Position numbers and translations under genes: made by a program
The notes under the pieces: model-generated
What the model saw: the letters and a program-made list of their open reading frames with translations, nothing else
Told to the model about the DNA's origin: nothing
Database searches by the model: none
In this document: positions 1-9,407 of the stretch, piece after piece
Layout: the number at the start of each line of letters is the position of its first letter
Position numbering within the stretch: position 1 is the stretch's first letter
DNA from: QZLE01 sp033852135
Lineage (GTDB): Bacteria > Pseudomonadota > Gammaproteobacteria > QZLD01
DNA: 64,000 bases
Assembly (NCBI GenBank): GCA_033852135.1
Contig: JAWSVB010000013.1
Coordinates: 77,350-141,349, forward strand
Direction of reading: 5' to 3'

Positions 1-387
1 TATTTCTTTGGAGCAGCTGAAATATCAAAAATACTTGGGGATGTTGCATCGGATTTAGCAACCTATTTCTCAAGTATAATGCTTGCAGGTTCGGTAGCTT
101 TTTTATGGACATTTTACTCGAAATCAGACACTCCTTTTTCAAAATGGTTGTATGAATCAGGGGCATTTAATGTGTACCTATATGCCTATGTAGTTACAAT
201 AGTTATATACGCCGTACTTTTAGTTTTGTTGTTGATTTGCAGCAAGTTGGATAACTTATTTATTTCTATGCCTTCATTTTGGTTTTTAATACTTGGCTTA
301 ATTAATGTGCATACTTTTGTAAGTAACGTGGTTGGTCAGTTGCAACTAAATATGGAATTTAATCGTCAAAATGATATTAATTTGTGA
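1..387 (+). CDS. C-terminal part of an unknown membrane protein
   Basis: The reading frame is open from the first base of the window, so this is the last 128 codons of a gene whose start lies outside. The visible part is hydrophobic, with about three likely membrane segments (near the internal Met at base 79, at bases 165-240 and at 265-330), and a short polar tail. I recognise no motif and assign no function. It ends 53 bases before the next gene on the same strand, so the two may be co-transcribed. An internal ATG at base 79 could be mistaken for the start. Confidence 0.6.
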   Translation, partial: YFFGAAEISKILGDVASDLATYFSSIMLAGSVAFLWTFYSKSDTPFSKWLYESGAFNVYLYAYVVTIVIYAVLLVLLLICSKLDNLFISMPSFWFLILGLINVHTFVSNVVGQLQLNMEFNRQNDINL

Positions 388-440
388 TTAATAGGTCTAA
401 AGCTTTTGAAAACTTAATATAAAATAAAAAGAACATTTAA

Positions 441-1463
441 ATGTCCAAATATGAATTAGAAATTACAGTAGATCGAAAAAATTCAATATATAAAGTTGGC
501 GACACTGTTAACTGCTCAATTACCTTAACTGTTACTAAAACAGTGTCTCTTTGTCAGTTAGAAACCCATTTATATTGGCAAGCTAGTGGGAAAGGCGATA
601 CCGATAGAGGGAAAGAATTAGTTAAGAAAGTAAATTCATTTAGACCTGGTGAATATAAACCAGGGACATACAATTTTTCACACTCCTTCGTTATTGATCA
701 TGGACCTTTTACCTACCAAGGTGAATTATTCCATGTTAATTGGTTTTTAGCTGCTCAAACTGAAAGAGAAAAATCTTGTGAAAGAATAATAACTATAAAT
801 AGGGGAAAACCGTATAAAGAAACTTCAAGAATATATAATCTAGATATTGATGATTATCGTTCTGCAACACTCAATGAATCAGTAGACGGAAATATTAGAA
901 AGGTGGTTTTAATATCTTTAGCTTTATTATTTGGGTTAGGTTTGATTTTTGGCGGAATCAATATAGAAAGTAATTCTCAGCTCTTTATTCCAATCATTTT
1001 TTTACTAATTGGGACTTGTTTTATTTTTGTTTTTATAAAAATGATAATTGCTGATTTTAAATTAAAGGAAGTATGTTTAACATTAGATAGTCAAAGCTAT
1101 AAGGTTAATGAAATATGCGAAATGGATTTTTCCTTCAAAGCTAGAAATATGCTAAATATCAAACAAATATTAGTTAGTTTGATTGGAAATGAAGTTTCAT
1201 ATAGAGAACATGAAGATTGCGAGGGTTCTAGTTTATTAGGTGATACATATCAATTTTATGAATATCGTTTGCCGATACTGGAAAATTGCATAATTAAATC
1301 TGGTGAAAGTTTTTCAGATAAAATAAAACTATCTATACCGGATGATATTCCACCAACATTTACATATAAATACAATAATATTGATTGGATCATTCAAGTT
1401 CATATTAAAGGCAAAAATGGATTAAATTGGCAGACACGGAGAGATATAGAAATACTTGGATAA
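441..1463 (+). CDS. Membrane protein with two arrestin/Spo0M-like beta domains
   Basis: 340 residues. The N-terminal part (about 1-130) is a beta-rich domain that opens with the pattern Y-x-V-G-D-x-V. A hydrophobic hairpin follows at about residues 152-202, and then a second beta-rich domain (about 205-340) that again has Y-K-V-N-E near its start and ends with a P-P-T-F-x-Y-K-Y stretch. This looks like two arrestin-like domains around a two-helix membrane anchor. That is a fold-level guess from sequence pattern, not a recognised family, and no function is assigned. The start ATG at 441 has no strong ribosome site (AAAAAGAAC upstream). A roughly 100-base spacer without obvious terminator separates it from hrpB. 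Confidence 0.5.
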   Translation: MSKYELEITVDRKNSIYKVGDTVNCSITLTVTKTVSLCQLETHLYWQASGKGDTDRGKELVKKVNSFRPGEYKPGTYNFSHSFVIDHGPFTYQGELFHVNWFLAAQTEREKSCERIITINRGKPYKETSRIYNLDIDDYRSATLNESVDGNIRKVVLISLALLFGLGLIFGGINIESNSQLFIPIIFLLIGTCFIFVFIKMIIADFKLKEVCLTLDSQSYKVNEICEMDFSFKARNMLNIKQILVSLIGNEVSYREHEDCEGSSLLGDTYQFYEYRLPILENCIIKSGESFSDKIKLSIPDDIPPTFTYKYNNIDWIIQVHIKGKNGLNWQTRRDIEILG

Positions 1464-1564
1464 ATATTCTCTCAATTTCCCCTAACTCCCCACCAACCCA
1501 TGACCACACTCCCTTATTATGCGAAACTATGTTGGTTTCGCATTTATAGGATGTAATTTTCATC

Positions 1565-4123
1565 GTGTTACCAATTACCAAAATCTTACCTCAGGTTTTA
1601 GATTGTCTATCTCATGGCAATAACCTGGTGTTACAAGCTGAGCCTGGGGCTGGTAAATCCACCGCCTTACCTCTATCGCTTTTAGATGCAAAATGGTTGG
1701 GTAATAAAAAGATTGTGATGCTTGAGCCTCGGCGAGTAGCAGCGAAATCTATCGCTTATTATTTGGCCAAGCAGTTGGGTGAGAAGGTTGGTGAGCGTAT
1801 TGGTTATCAGATTAAAAATGATAGAAAGATATCGTCAAATACTGTTTTAGAGATTGTGACCGAGGGGATTCTCACTCGCAGGTTGCAAAGCGATCCCGAA
1901 TTATCTGATGTAGCCCTAATTATCTTTGATGAATTTCATGAACGCTCGATTCATGCTGATCTGTCTTTGATGTTTGCGTTAGAGGTGCAGCAGTCGCTGC
2001 GTGATGATCTGAAGATTCTGGTGATGTCGGCGACAATTGATACTGATGAGATCTCGGGTTATTTAGACGGCGCTGCTGTGATTAAATGCCCAGGCAGGCA
2101 GTTTCCAGTTACCGTTGATTATATCTCTAGCAATGGCAGTGATTTTGGTGTTAATAAGCATCAACTTGTCGGTCAGGTTAGTGGTGCTTTAAGAGGTATT
2201 TTAGAGCGTGATACTTCAGGTGATGTGCTGGTGTTTCTTCCGGGTCAGGCTGATATCAAAAGATGCCTTGCTGATGCTGAAAGCAATTTCTCAAAACAAT
2301 ATGACGTGGCTTTTTTACCTTTGTATGGTGCTTTATCGATTGAGCAACAAGAGCGGGCGTTAGTCGTCGATCCTACTGGTAAGAGACGGGTTATTTTTAC
2401 CACTAATATCGCCGAGACAAGTTTAACTATTGAGGGTGTGACCTGCGTAATTGATAGCGGATTAGAGAAGGTTGTGGTGTATGACCCGGTAAGCAATATG
2501 ACGCGATTGGAAACCAACTATATCTCTAAGGCATCTGCCGAGCAGCGCAAGGGTAGAGCGGGGCGCTTGCAAGAGGGACAATGTATTCGCTTATGGAGTG
2601 AGTCGAAGCACAATTCGTTGCCAGATTTTCAGGTGGAGGAGATTCGCTCTGCCGATTTAACTAATCTATTGCTTGAGCTAGCAGTTTGGGGGCAATCCGA
2701 TTATGACGATATTAATTGGCTAACACCCCCTCCAAAATCAAACTTTGATACTGCAAAACAAGTCTTAGTTTCACTAGGATTAATGAGTGAGTATGGCAAG
2801 GTAACTGACTTAGGTAATAAGGCTTCAAGGTTTGGTTTAGAACCAAGATTAGCAACAATGTTATTGGCAGCTGAAGATGATCAAATAATGGGTCAAGAGC
2901 AGCAGGGGATAGCCTGTGAACTCGCTGCCATGTTATCTGCCGGTGATGTTTTTTACGGGAACCGAGATGCCGATATTGTTGAGCGTTTAGTCGCTTTGCA
3001 AGATTATAAATCCGATAGAAAAGTTGCGCTTAAATCCTATCCTATAAAACAAGCCACCATCGAGCAGATTCTGGTTTCGATAAGGTCATTGAAGAGCCGG
3101 TTAAAAATCTCTACCAAGCAGTCAATCTATACCCTGACTCAATTGCAACAATGTGTTGGACGTTTGTTATTAATCGCCTATCCCGAACGCTTAGCTAAAA
3201 GACGAGCCGAAAACAGCGGCCGCTATCAACTCGCTAATGGCAGGGGTGTTGTTCTGCATGATAACGATCCAATGTTAGGTGCTGAATGGTTAGTGGTGAG
3301 TGATTGTAATGCGCAAAAGAAAGATGGATTAATCTTTAATGCAGCAGTGATAGGGCGCAGTGATATCGATGCGAGTATTGGGTCAAAGATAGTTGAAGAG
3401 AACGAATATCAGCTTGATGGTAAAAAGCAGAAAATTATTGGACGCAAGGTTGTTAAGTATCAGGCGATCACTCTGGAATCTAAGGTTCTAGCAGATATTC
3501 CAACGGAAGACTTTCAGCAGTGTATGCATAGCCTTTTACAAAAGGAAGGTTTGAAACTACTCAACTGGACCAATAAATGCGAAGAGTGGTTGGCGCGTGC
3601 CAGTTGGTTGGGTGAGCACCTCGAGCATTTCCCCAAGATATCTAAAGAGATCTTGATTGAAGATGTCGAAAATTGGTTAGTCCCATATATCTCCAAGGTT
3701 AAAAATTTAGCCCAGCTAAAAAAGGTTAATCTGTTTGAGTTGATGATAGGGATATTACCTTGGGAACAGCAGAAATTGTTGGAGCAAGAGGCTCCGGTTA
3801 ACTACACAACCCCAAGCAATAAAAATGTGAAAATCACCTACGATAAAAACCAAGGTCCAACTGTGTCTGTACAGTTGCAAGAGATGTTTGGCGAGCTTAA
3901 ATCACCATGCATTGGTGGTGGCAAAGTACCATTGCGCTTCGAGCTTCTCTCTCCTGCGAGCAGACCGATTCAAACCACCAGTGACTTAGCTAATTTTTGG
4001 CAAACATCATACTTTGATGTGGCTAAGGATATGCGCGGAAGATATCCAAAACATCGCTGGCCGGATAAGCCTCTTCTGGAAAAGCCGGGGCGCTCGATTA
4101 AAAAAACAGCAACAAAAAATTAA
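1565..4123 (+). CDS. hrpB: ATP-dependent helicase HrpB (DEAH box)
   Basis: 852 residues, full length for HrpB. Near the N-terminus is a Walker A box (EPGAGKST), then a DEFHER box in place of DEAH, SAT (motif III, in VMSATID), and the motif VI arginines in EQRKGRAGR. These mark a superfamily 2 DExH RNA/DNA helicase. The C-terminal extension, including the closing MRGRYPKHRWP stretch, is typical of HrpB and separates it from HrpA. Translation appears to start at GTG (1565), which begins the conserved LPI opening. Physiological substrate in bacteria is not settled. The gene stands alone, and no clear terminator is seen after it. Confidence 0.95.
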   Translation: MLPITKILPQVLDCLSHGNNLVLQAEPGAGKSTALPLSLLDAKWLGNKKIVMLEPRRVAAKSIAYYLAKQLGEKVGERIGYQIKNDRKISSNTVLEIVTEGILTRRLQSDPELSDVALIIFDEFHERSIHADLSLMFALEVQQSLRDDLKILVMSATIDTDEISGYLDGAAVIKCPGRQFPVTVDYISSNGSDFGVNKHQLVGQVSGALRGILERDTSGDVLVFLPGQADIKRCLADAESNFSKQYDVAFLPLYGALSIEQQERALVVDPTGKRRVIFTTNIAETSLTIEGVTCVIDSGLEKVVVYDPVSNMTRLETNYISKASAEQRKGRAGRLQEGQCIRLWSESKHNSLPDFQVEEIRSADLTNLLLELAVWGQSDYDDINWLTPPPKSNFDTAKQVLVSLGLMSEYGKVTDLGNKASRFGLEPRLATMLLAAEDDQIMGQEQQGIACELAAMLSAGDVFYGNRDADIVERLVALQDYKSDRKVALKSYPIKQATIEQILVSIRSLKSRLKISTKQSIYTLTQLQQCVGRLLLIAYPERLAKRRAENSGRYQLANGRGVVLHDNDPMLGAEWLVVSDCNAQKKDGLIFNAAVIGRSDIDASIGSKIVEENEYQLDGKKQKIIGRKVVKYQAITLESKVLADIPTEDFQQCMHSLLQKEGLKLLNWTNKCEEWLARASWLGEHLEHFPKISKEILIEDVENWLVPYISKVKNLAQLKKVNLFELMIGILPWEQQKLLEQEAPVNYTTPSNKNVKITYDKNQGPTVSVQLQEMFGELKSPCIGGGKVPLRFELLSPASRPIQTTSDLANFWQTSYFDVAKDMRGRYPKHRWPDKPLLEKPGRSIKKTATKN

Positions 4124-4235
4124 TAATAAACAAAATTGTAATTAACCTGTTACTTGTATAATATTTAGTTAATTACTTAAGATCCTACAACGAAGATTGA
4201 GGCTCTTACTTAAAATACTAATAAGGAAAATTATA

Positions 4236-4598
4236 ATGACAATTCAAAAATCTGACTTTAAGTGCCCGTGTTCTGCATGTAGTAATGAAAATAAAATTAA
4301 GAATGAAGTTGTAGAGCTGGTTAAAAAAATTGAGAAAGAACTAAAATTTCCATTGCGTGTGAATAGTGGGTATAGATGTGCCGCTCATAATAAAGAGGTA
4401 GGAGGAGCATCAAAATCTCAGCATATTTATGGAAAAGCTGCTGATATAAGACCAATGGTTAGAAATGCTAAGAATAATGCAGCACTGGCTAAGTTAGTTA
4501 AAGAGAAATGGGATAATGGTGATTTCGGGGGGTTAGGGGTTTACAATACTTTTAGGCATATAGATATAAGACCGTTAAAAACTAGTTGGAAAGGATAA
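4236..4598 (+). CDS. Peptidase M15A-like (DD/LD-carboxypeptidase fold) protein
   Basis: 120 residues from the ATG at 4236, chosen because AAGGAAA lies about 9 bases upstream; an in-frame start at 4197 lacks such a site. The zinc-binding pattern of the M15 peptidase family is present: S-x-x-x-Q-H-x-x-G-x-A-A-D (SKSQHIYGKAADI) and a second H-I-D near the C-terminus (FRHIDIR), plus the NSGYRC stretch common to M15_3 proteins. No signal peptide is seen, unlike periplasmic enzymes. Such proteins are also found as phage endolysins, so a prophage-derived origin is possible. It is followed after 4 bases by a probable secreted protein, suggesting joint transcription. Confidence 0.75.
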   Translation: MTIQKSDFKCPCSACSNENKIKNEVVELVKKIEKELKFPLRVNSGYRCAAHNKEVGGASKSQHIYGKAADIRPMVRNAKNNAALAKLVKEKWDNGDFGGLGVYNTFRHIDIRPLKTSWKG

Positions 4599-4602
4599 GT
4601 TA

Positions 4603-5154
4603 ATGCTAGCAACCTTAAAAAGGATAATTACCCTCTCAGTTGTCTTGTTTATTTGCACAACATCATGTGCGACACAGCTAGCCACAAACAAAGCTCTGGA
4701 TAATAAAAGTATAATTAGTGGGAGTGTGGGTGATGTAAAAGTAGGTATGACGATTGATGAACTCTACTCTGTTGTTGGAAAAGATAATACTGAATTAGTT
4801 GACGCTTATGCTGAAGGCATGTTTTCGCCAATAGTAGCTATTTATAAAACTGCTAAACAAAAAAGTATTGTTATGCATGTTGCTGTTGCCAGTAATAATA
4901 GAGGTTTTATAGTTGATAGCATAGAGGTGTTTGATGATTCATATATCACTAGTAAAGGGATAGGTGTTAACTCTAAATTAGGTGATATAAAGGCAAGTTA
5001 CAAGATAAGTAGAATAATTGAGACTGATGGCGGAGTAATTGTAATTTTGGATAAAAGTCTGCTTAGGGTCTCTTTCAAACTTGAACAATTAGAATTTACA
5101 GATTCAAATGGTTATCCGGATACATTAAAGGTAAAGTCGTTATTAATTTATTAA
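4603..5154 (+). CDS. Probable secreted or lipoprotein, unknown
   Basis: 183 residues. The N-terminus has a basic start (KR) and a hydrophobic run ending in TTSC-A, which resembles a lipoprotein signal, though the residue three before the Cys is Thr rather than the preferred Leu. The mature part includes a VGDVKVGMTIDELYSVVG stretch, resembling the short repeated fold often seen in periplasmic proteins with small beta domains. I do not recognise the family. The gene starts 4 bases after the M15 peptidase, so the pair may act together in the envelope; this is inference from position only. Confidence 0.55.
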   Translation: MLATLKRIITLSVVLFICTTSCATQLATNKALDNKSIISGSVGDVKVGMTIDELYSVVGKDNTELVDAYAEGMFSPIVAIYKTAKQKSIVMHVAVASNNRGFIVDSIEVFDDSYITSKGIGVNSKLGDIKASYKISRIIETDGGVIVILDKSLLRVSFKLEQLEFTDSNGYPDTLKVKSLLIY

Positions 5155-5304
5155 TTCTGAATTTAGCTAATAAGCGCTATCCATTTACACTAAAAACAAA
5201 CTTCATTAAACCATAAGTTAGTGGAGATATTGTTTTGCAAAGCGCTATAAAGCTAAGAATGGAGTACATTTCAAATTATAGCGATTTTTATAAAAGGAAT
5301 TCAA

Positions 5305-6087
5305 ATGGAAGAAACTAGTGACCTATATCAAGCGCCAAACGCTGATATCTCAAGCCAAGCTTATTGCCGTGAGTGTGGAGAGCAAATACCTAAGACTGCT
5401 AATTATTGCCCTCATTGTAATGCCAAACAAATCTCTACAGGAGAGGGGCGAGATAAAGTAACTGCTGCACTACTTGCTTTTTTTCTTGGTGGATTAGGTA
5501 TTCACCGATTTTATCTTGGTCAATGGTGGGGGATATTTTATTTTCTATTATGGCCAACAGGTATACCCAGCTTGATTTCGCTGATTGAATTTTTTGTATT
5601 TATATTTACCAGCCAAGAGACTTGGGATAGAAAATATGGAGATAAACAAGGATCATCGGCAGCTATTTTAATAGTTGTCGCAGTAGTACTTTTATTTGTA
5701 TCAATTGCGGTAATTGGAATATTGGCTGCTGTAGCTATCCCTGCCTATCAAGATTATACAATTCGTGCTAAGGCAGCTACTGTTTTCATGGACACTGTAG
5801 ATGTAAAAAATGGGGTGGAAAAATACTGGATTACCAATGAAGAACTACCTAACAGTGAAGAAGATCTTGGATATGACTATCAGCCATCTAATGCATTTGC
5901 GAATGATATAGATGTTATTGAAAATGGGGTTGTTGTTGTAACTATAGGATCTGGACTAGGTGAACGTAACCTGGGTAAAACAATTTTATTTACGCCACTA
6001 ATATCTGATGTAGATAGCCAGATAACTTGGGATTGTTCTGGTGGAGATTTTGAGATGAAATATCGCCCATCAGCTTGTCGTAATTAA
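5305..6087 (+). CDS. Zinc-ribbon / TM2 / type IV pilin-like fusion protein
   Basis: 260 residues with three parts. First is a zinc ribbon (Cys21, Cys24, Cys35, Cys38). Next is a TM2 domain (about 48-110), recognisable by the FFLGGLGIHRFYLG motif. Last is a pilin-like section beginning in a long hydrophobic helix (GILAAVAIPAYQDYTIRAKA) and followed by a globular part with a C-terminal Cys pair (about 12 residues apart), as in type IV pilins. No prepilin peptidase site (G/FTLIE) is seen before the helix, so it is probably a membrane-held pilin-like protein rather than a pilus subunit. The AAGGAA site 7 bases upstream supports the start. It is convergent with the next gene across a hairpin. Confidence 0.75.
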   Translation: MEETSDLYQAPNADISSQAYCRECGEQIPKTANYCPHCNAKQISTGEGRDKVTAALLAFFLGGLGIHRFYLGQWWGIFYFLLWPTGIPSLISLIEFFVFIFTSQETWDRKYGDKQGSSAAILIVVAVVLLFVSIAVIGILAAVAIPAYQDYTIRAKAATVFMDTVDVKNGVEKYWITNEELPNSEEDLGYDYQPSNAFANDIDVIENGVVVVTIGSGLGERNLGKTILFTPLISDVDSQITWDCSGGDFEMKYRPSACRN

Positions 6088-6095
6088 AATATCAC

Positions 6096-6130
6096 TATGG
6101 CAAGCAGAGATGCTTGCCATAAGTTTATAA
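6096..6130. terminator. Bidirectional hairpin between convergent genes
   Basis: Perfect 11-bp inverted repeat: TATGGCAAGCA at 6096-6106 pairs with TGCTTGCCATA at 6111-6121, with a GAGA loop. The flanking T/A tracts are weak. It sits between the convergent TM2/pilin gene and the minus-strand gene at 6162, so a two-way terminator is the simplest reading. Confidence 0.55.
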
Positions 6131-6161
6131 TTCAATTAACAGTGCCTGCAATAGCAAATAA

Positions 6162-6794
6162 TTATGCAAAAATATCCAAGCGCCCCCCAGATTTTATCAA
6201 CTCACCATTAGCTCCAATCTCCTGCACCTCTAACATCTTGCGTATGCCTATAGGCAGGTTATGAGTTTCATTTAATGAAGCACTATCAAAGGCTTTAAAT
6301 GATGCACCCTCATGCTGCCCAGCTTGTATTAATTGCAAGGTGTCATCAACGCTGTCACCAAATGATGTAGGGATTAGGTCATCACTTAACTGCTCAGTGC
6401 TTGTTGATTCATAGGGGGCTGGATTTTGGGTTTCAGCTTTTTGCTTTATGTAAGCCTGTAAACCCAAGTCCATACGACGCTTCTGTTCACGTATCTGTGA
6501 ATCACCATCGCGAGACCTAAGCTCTAAAATCAACTGCTTTTCTGCTGCAGAAAGACTTGTAAGCGTAATGCTATTGCGGTTCAGGTTTGCATCGGGTTCT
6601 ATGGCCTCATGGCCACGGTAAGTTTGGTTGTTTGCTAGTGGCTTTTGCCCAGCTGCGTGGGCGAATTCACCACTTGAAACATGCCGATTACTTCCTGCCG
6701 CACCTGTTTTATTTGCTCTCTCATTATTGGTGTTTGCGTTGAGTGGTCTATGGGGATTATGAGAAGGCGAAATAAACGAAGATACTATTTTCAC
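6162..6794 (-). CDS. Hydrophilic protein of unknown function
   Basis: 210 residues, no signal peptide or membrane segment, rich in Asn, Ser, Gln and charged residues and probably disordered at the N-terminus. The central stretch LSAAEKQLILELRSRD faintly recalls the start of the SprA-related/CJM1_0395 putative metalloprotease family (which has a similar ELKxRD lead-in to HEQAH), but the HExxH-like part is missing, so that link is weak. No function is assigned. It stands alone on the minus strand. Confidence 0.45.
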   Translation of the reverse strand: MKIVSSFISPSHNPHRPLNANTNNERANKTGAAGSNRHVSSGEFAHAAGQKPLANNQTYRGHEAIEPDANLNRNSITLTSLSAAEKQLILELRSRDGDSQIREQKRRMDLGLQAYIKQKAETQNPAPYESTSTEQLSDDLIPTSFGDSVDDTLQLIQAGQHEGASFKAFDSASLNETHNLPIGIRKMLEVQEIGANGELIKSGGRLDIFA

Positions 6795-7015
6795 TGTGTC
6801 ATTACATATCCATTTCCATTAATAAAGTAGCAAAAAACATTCTTTAAGCTCTTAAATATTTCGACTAGTTTTAAATAAGACAGTTCATCATAGTTTTTTG
6901 ATTATATGTATTTTGCCTACCATAAATATGAAAAATTATTTATATGATTATTTTTTAAAGCTTATGCTTGTTAAGATAATGGCATTAAAAGTTAATCAAT
7001 GGTTTTGGCTCTGTA

Positions 7016-7618
7016 ATGACAAATTTTGATGATGGAAATAAAGAATATTTATCGCAAACCTTCAGCGGATTGTCTTTATCAAATGAAGAGGTTTATGCAA
7101 AAGAGTTTGAAGCCTGCACTTTCATTGATTGTGATTTTAACGAAGCAACATTGAGCAAATGTAAATTTACCGACTGTAGTTTTATTAAATGTAACCTAAG
7201 TGTGTTAAAGGTGAATTTGAGTAGGTTTACTGGAGTCGTCTTTGAAGAGTGCAAAGTGATAGGAGTTGATTGGACCAGGGCTTCCTGGTCAGGTTTAGTT
7301 TTGCCCGCGCCAATAAGTTTGAAAAAATGTGTAATCAATTATTCATCATTTTTAGGACTCAAGTTAAAAGGCTTAGTGGTTGAAGACTGCAGGGCGCACG
7401 ATGTGGATTTTAGAGATGGAAATTTTGATGGGGCTAGTTTTACCGGATCTGATTTTTCAAATAGTTTATTTAATAATACCAGTTTAATCGGTGCAGATTT
7501 CTCAGAGGCTACCAACTACGATATTGATATCCATAATAATCAGATTAGGAAGGCTAAATTCTGCCGCTATGAGGCTGTTAGGCTGCTTGACTGCCTTGGT
7601 GTGGAGCTGGTGGATTAG
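7016..7618 (+). CDS. Qnr-like pentapeptide repeat protein
   Basis: 200 residues made of pentapeptide repeats (A/C-x-F/L-x-x), for example CTFIDCDFNEATLSKCKF and later GASFTGSDFSNSLF. These fold as a right-handed square beta helix. The order of features (an early Cys-rich repeat block, a VDWTRASW break, an NYSSF-GL-LK block, an ADFSEATNYDID block, and a closing RLLDCLGVELVD) matches the chromosomal Qnr/McbG-related group. Members of that group can mimic DNA and protect gyrase, but whether this one does cannot be read from sequence. The ATG at 7016 lacks a clear ribosome site. A second, smaller pentapeptide protein is the first integron cassette at 57166. Confidence 0.8.
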   Translation: MTNFDDGNKEYLSQTFSGLSLSNEEVYAKEFEACTFIDCDFNEATLSKCKFTDCSFIKCNLSVLKVNLSRFTGVVFEECKVIGVDWTRASWSGLVLPAPISLKKCVINYSSFLGLKLKGLVVEDCRAHDVDFRDGNFDGASFTGSDFSNSLFNNTSLIGADFSEATNYDIDIHNNQIRKAKFCRYEAVRLLDCLGVELVD

Positions 7619-7718
7619 GGGATGAATAAACCAATTTTATATGGTAGTCTTCTCGAAAATTTTATCCAGATAGTATAGAAAAAATAATAATTAGCATGTT
7701 TTATTATTGGGGGGTTTA

Positions 7719-8456
7719 ATGAAAAGAATAAATACCAAGATTTATTATTTATTACCATTTGTTTTTTTATATGCAAACGATTGTTTATCCCAGCCCTATG
7801 TATATGTGGCAGAAGGAGAAGTTAGCGGTATTTATGGTAGTGATGAAGATAAGGCAAGGGTAGATGTTCAACCAGAAGATTATGTTCGATTTGAATTTTT
7901 AGTGGATAAAGATATTAAAGGTTTTCGCAAAGGCGATGGGGAAATTGAGTGTTTAGGTGATTATTCTCATGAAAGTGGAGTTGAAGAAAGGTTTTATGCC
8001 GAGTTATTAGATACATCATATTATATTGATGATACATATTATGGTTATGATACTGTAAATTATTATGGCTTTAATTTTTACCCTGTATCTACTACCGATT
8101 CTTCGTATTCAATTTTGGAAGTTGGGCCAGTAATTATGTACTTTAATTCAGAAAGTATCATTGAAGATTGGGAGGTTGGTGAGCCAGTAATAGGTTCTCA
8201 CGGGTGGCATGATTCAGTTAGTGATGGTTTTGTTAGTATGCTAATGGATTTAGAGATTACCGAAATTAGAGAGTACGATGGACTGAAAGAAATATATAAT
8301 TGCGAACAAGATATAGATCCTGAAACTGAAGATAATTCAAATCAATATGGAAGTGGTGGAAATATATCCTGGATATTGCTACTTATTTTATCTTTATATC
8401 GTCTCAAAGGTTTATTTTTATCAGCTTTAGTGAAGAAAATTACCCTCGCAAACTAA
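7719..8456 (+). CDS. Secreted protein with GlyGly-CTERM-like anchor, unknown
   Basis: The ATG at 7719 is preferred because a run of six G (7709-7714) lies just upstream. The protein (245 residues) has a signal peptide ending near NDCLSQ, an acidic, Tyr-rich beta-type middle section, and a C-terminus with S-G-G-N followed by a hydrophobic helix (ISWILLLILSLYRLKG) and basic residues. That tripartite tail resembles GlyGly-CTERM sorting signals, which are cut by rhombosortase. The tail is longer than usual, running on through LSALVKKITLAN. The last 17 bases overlap the convergent TonB-like gene. Function unknown. Confidence 0.55.
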   Translation: MKRINTKIYYLLPFVFLYANDCLSQPYVYVAEGEVSGIYGSDEDKARVDVQPEDYVRFEFLVDKDIKGFRKGDGEIECLGDYSHESGVEERFYAELLDTSYYIDDTYYGYDTVNYYGFNFYPVSTTDSSYSILEVGPVIMYFNSESIIEDWEVGEPVIGSHGWHDSVSDGFVSMLMDLEITEIREYDGLKEIYNCEQDIDPETEDNSNQYGSGGNISWILLLILSLYRLKGLFLSALVKKITLAN

Positions 8457-9351
8457 ACACAAACCGCATAGATGCTTTTATATCCTGCGATTGGTCTTTT
8501 TCAAATACCCATGACTCTAGAGTTTTGATCACCTCATTCTTGAAGAATATAGCGTTTTTCCCATCGATGATCTCAATTTGAGCCACGCTGCCATCGGTAC
8601 GAATCTGGAAGTTTGTCATCACCCATCCTTGAATATTTCTGCGTTGGGCTTTGCGCGGATAGCTTGGATTAGGGGAGTAGATCTTCTTTAGCTCTTTGGC
8701 ATCAACTATCGTTGGTGTATAAGTTTTTGTATTGTGAATGTCTGCTTTGATGCCAATTTTTTTACTTTCTGCTATAGGTTTAGTTTGCTGTTCGGGTTCT
8801 GGAGTTGGCTCTGCTTTGCTTAGTACTGGGGCTAATGCCGGGGTTAATACAGGAGATGTATTTACAGCTAATTGAACCTCTTTCTTTGCTGTTTTTGGTT
8901 TAACTGGCTTTGAATATGATTCTGTCGTGGCAGGCAATATTTTAATATTTTTTGCTTTAGCAAATTTGGCTTTCAAAGGTACTGTCTTGATAGATTTGGT
9001 TTTGATAGGTTTGGCTTTGATCGGTCTGGCTTTAGCTATGCTGCTTAACTGTTTATCTGGTGTAGGGCTTTTAACAGCTTGTTGAGAATTGGTAACTTGT
9101 TGTGGCTGTTTATTTTCTATTTTTGAATTTGATGCAATGGCTTTATGTTGCGGTGTTTGTGACTTTTTTGGTGTGACGGTTATGCTTCTAACTCTAATAT
9201 TTGTGGTTGGATTTAATGCTGTGGTTTTAAGTGGCAGTTGAACCGTTACTAAAAATTCAAGAAGAACGAACAGGGCAGCAGTAGCTCCCAGCGCAAACGC
9301 TGTTGAGAATACATAGCGAAAAAATGTATGTCGATGCCGTCTAGATGTCAT
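8440..9351 (-). CDS. TonB-family energy transducer
   Basis: 303 residues. An N-terminal membrane helix (about 12-35) is followed by a long Lys/Pro/Thr-rich periplasmic spacer with repeats of the K-A-K-P-I-K-T-K type, and a C-terminal TonB domain (about 220-303) with YPRKAQRRNIQGWVMTNFQI and the DGSVAQIEIID core. TonB couples the inner-membrane proton-motive force to outer-membrane receptors. No exbB/exbD or receptor gene is adjacent, so this is an orphan TonB-like protein that may use a remote ExbBD pair or do a structural job. Its 3' end overlaps the secreted-protein gene on the other strand. Confidence 0.8.
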   Translation of the reverse strand: MTSRRHRHTFFRYVFSTAFALGATAALFVLLEFLVTVQLPLKTTALNPTTNIRVRSITVTPKKSQTPQHKAIASNSKIENKQPQQVTNSQQAVKSPTPDKQLSSIAKARPIKAKPIKTKSIKTVPLKAKFAKAKNIKILPATTESYSKPVKPKTAKKEVQLAVNTSPVLTPALAPVLSKAEPTPEPEQQTKPIAESKKIGIKADIHNTKTYTPTIVDAKELKKIYSPNPSYPRKAQRRNIQGWVMTNFQIRTDGSVAQIEIIDGKNAIFFKNEVIKTLESWVFEKDQSQDIKASMRFVFSLRG

Positions 9352-9407
9352 GCTTAAACTTGGAGTTAGTTGGTTAAATTATTGAAGAGTAATAATACAC
9401 TAAAGTC

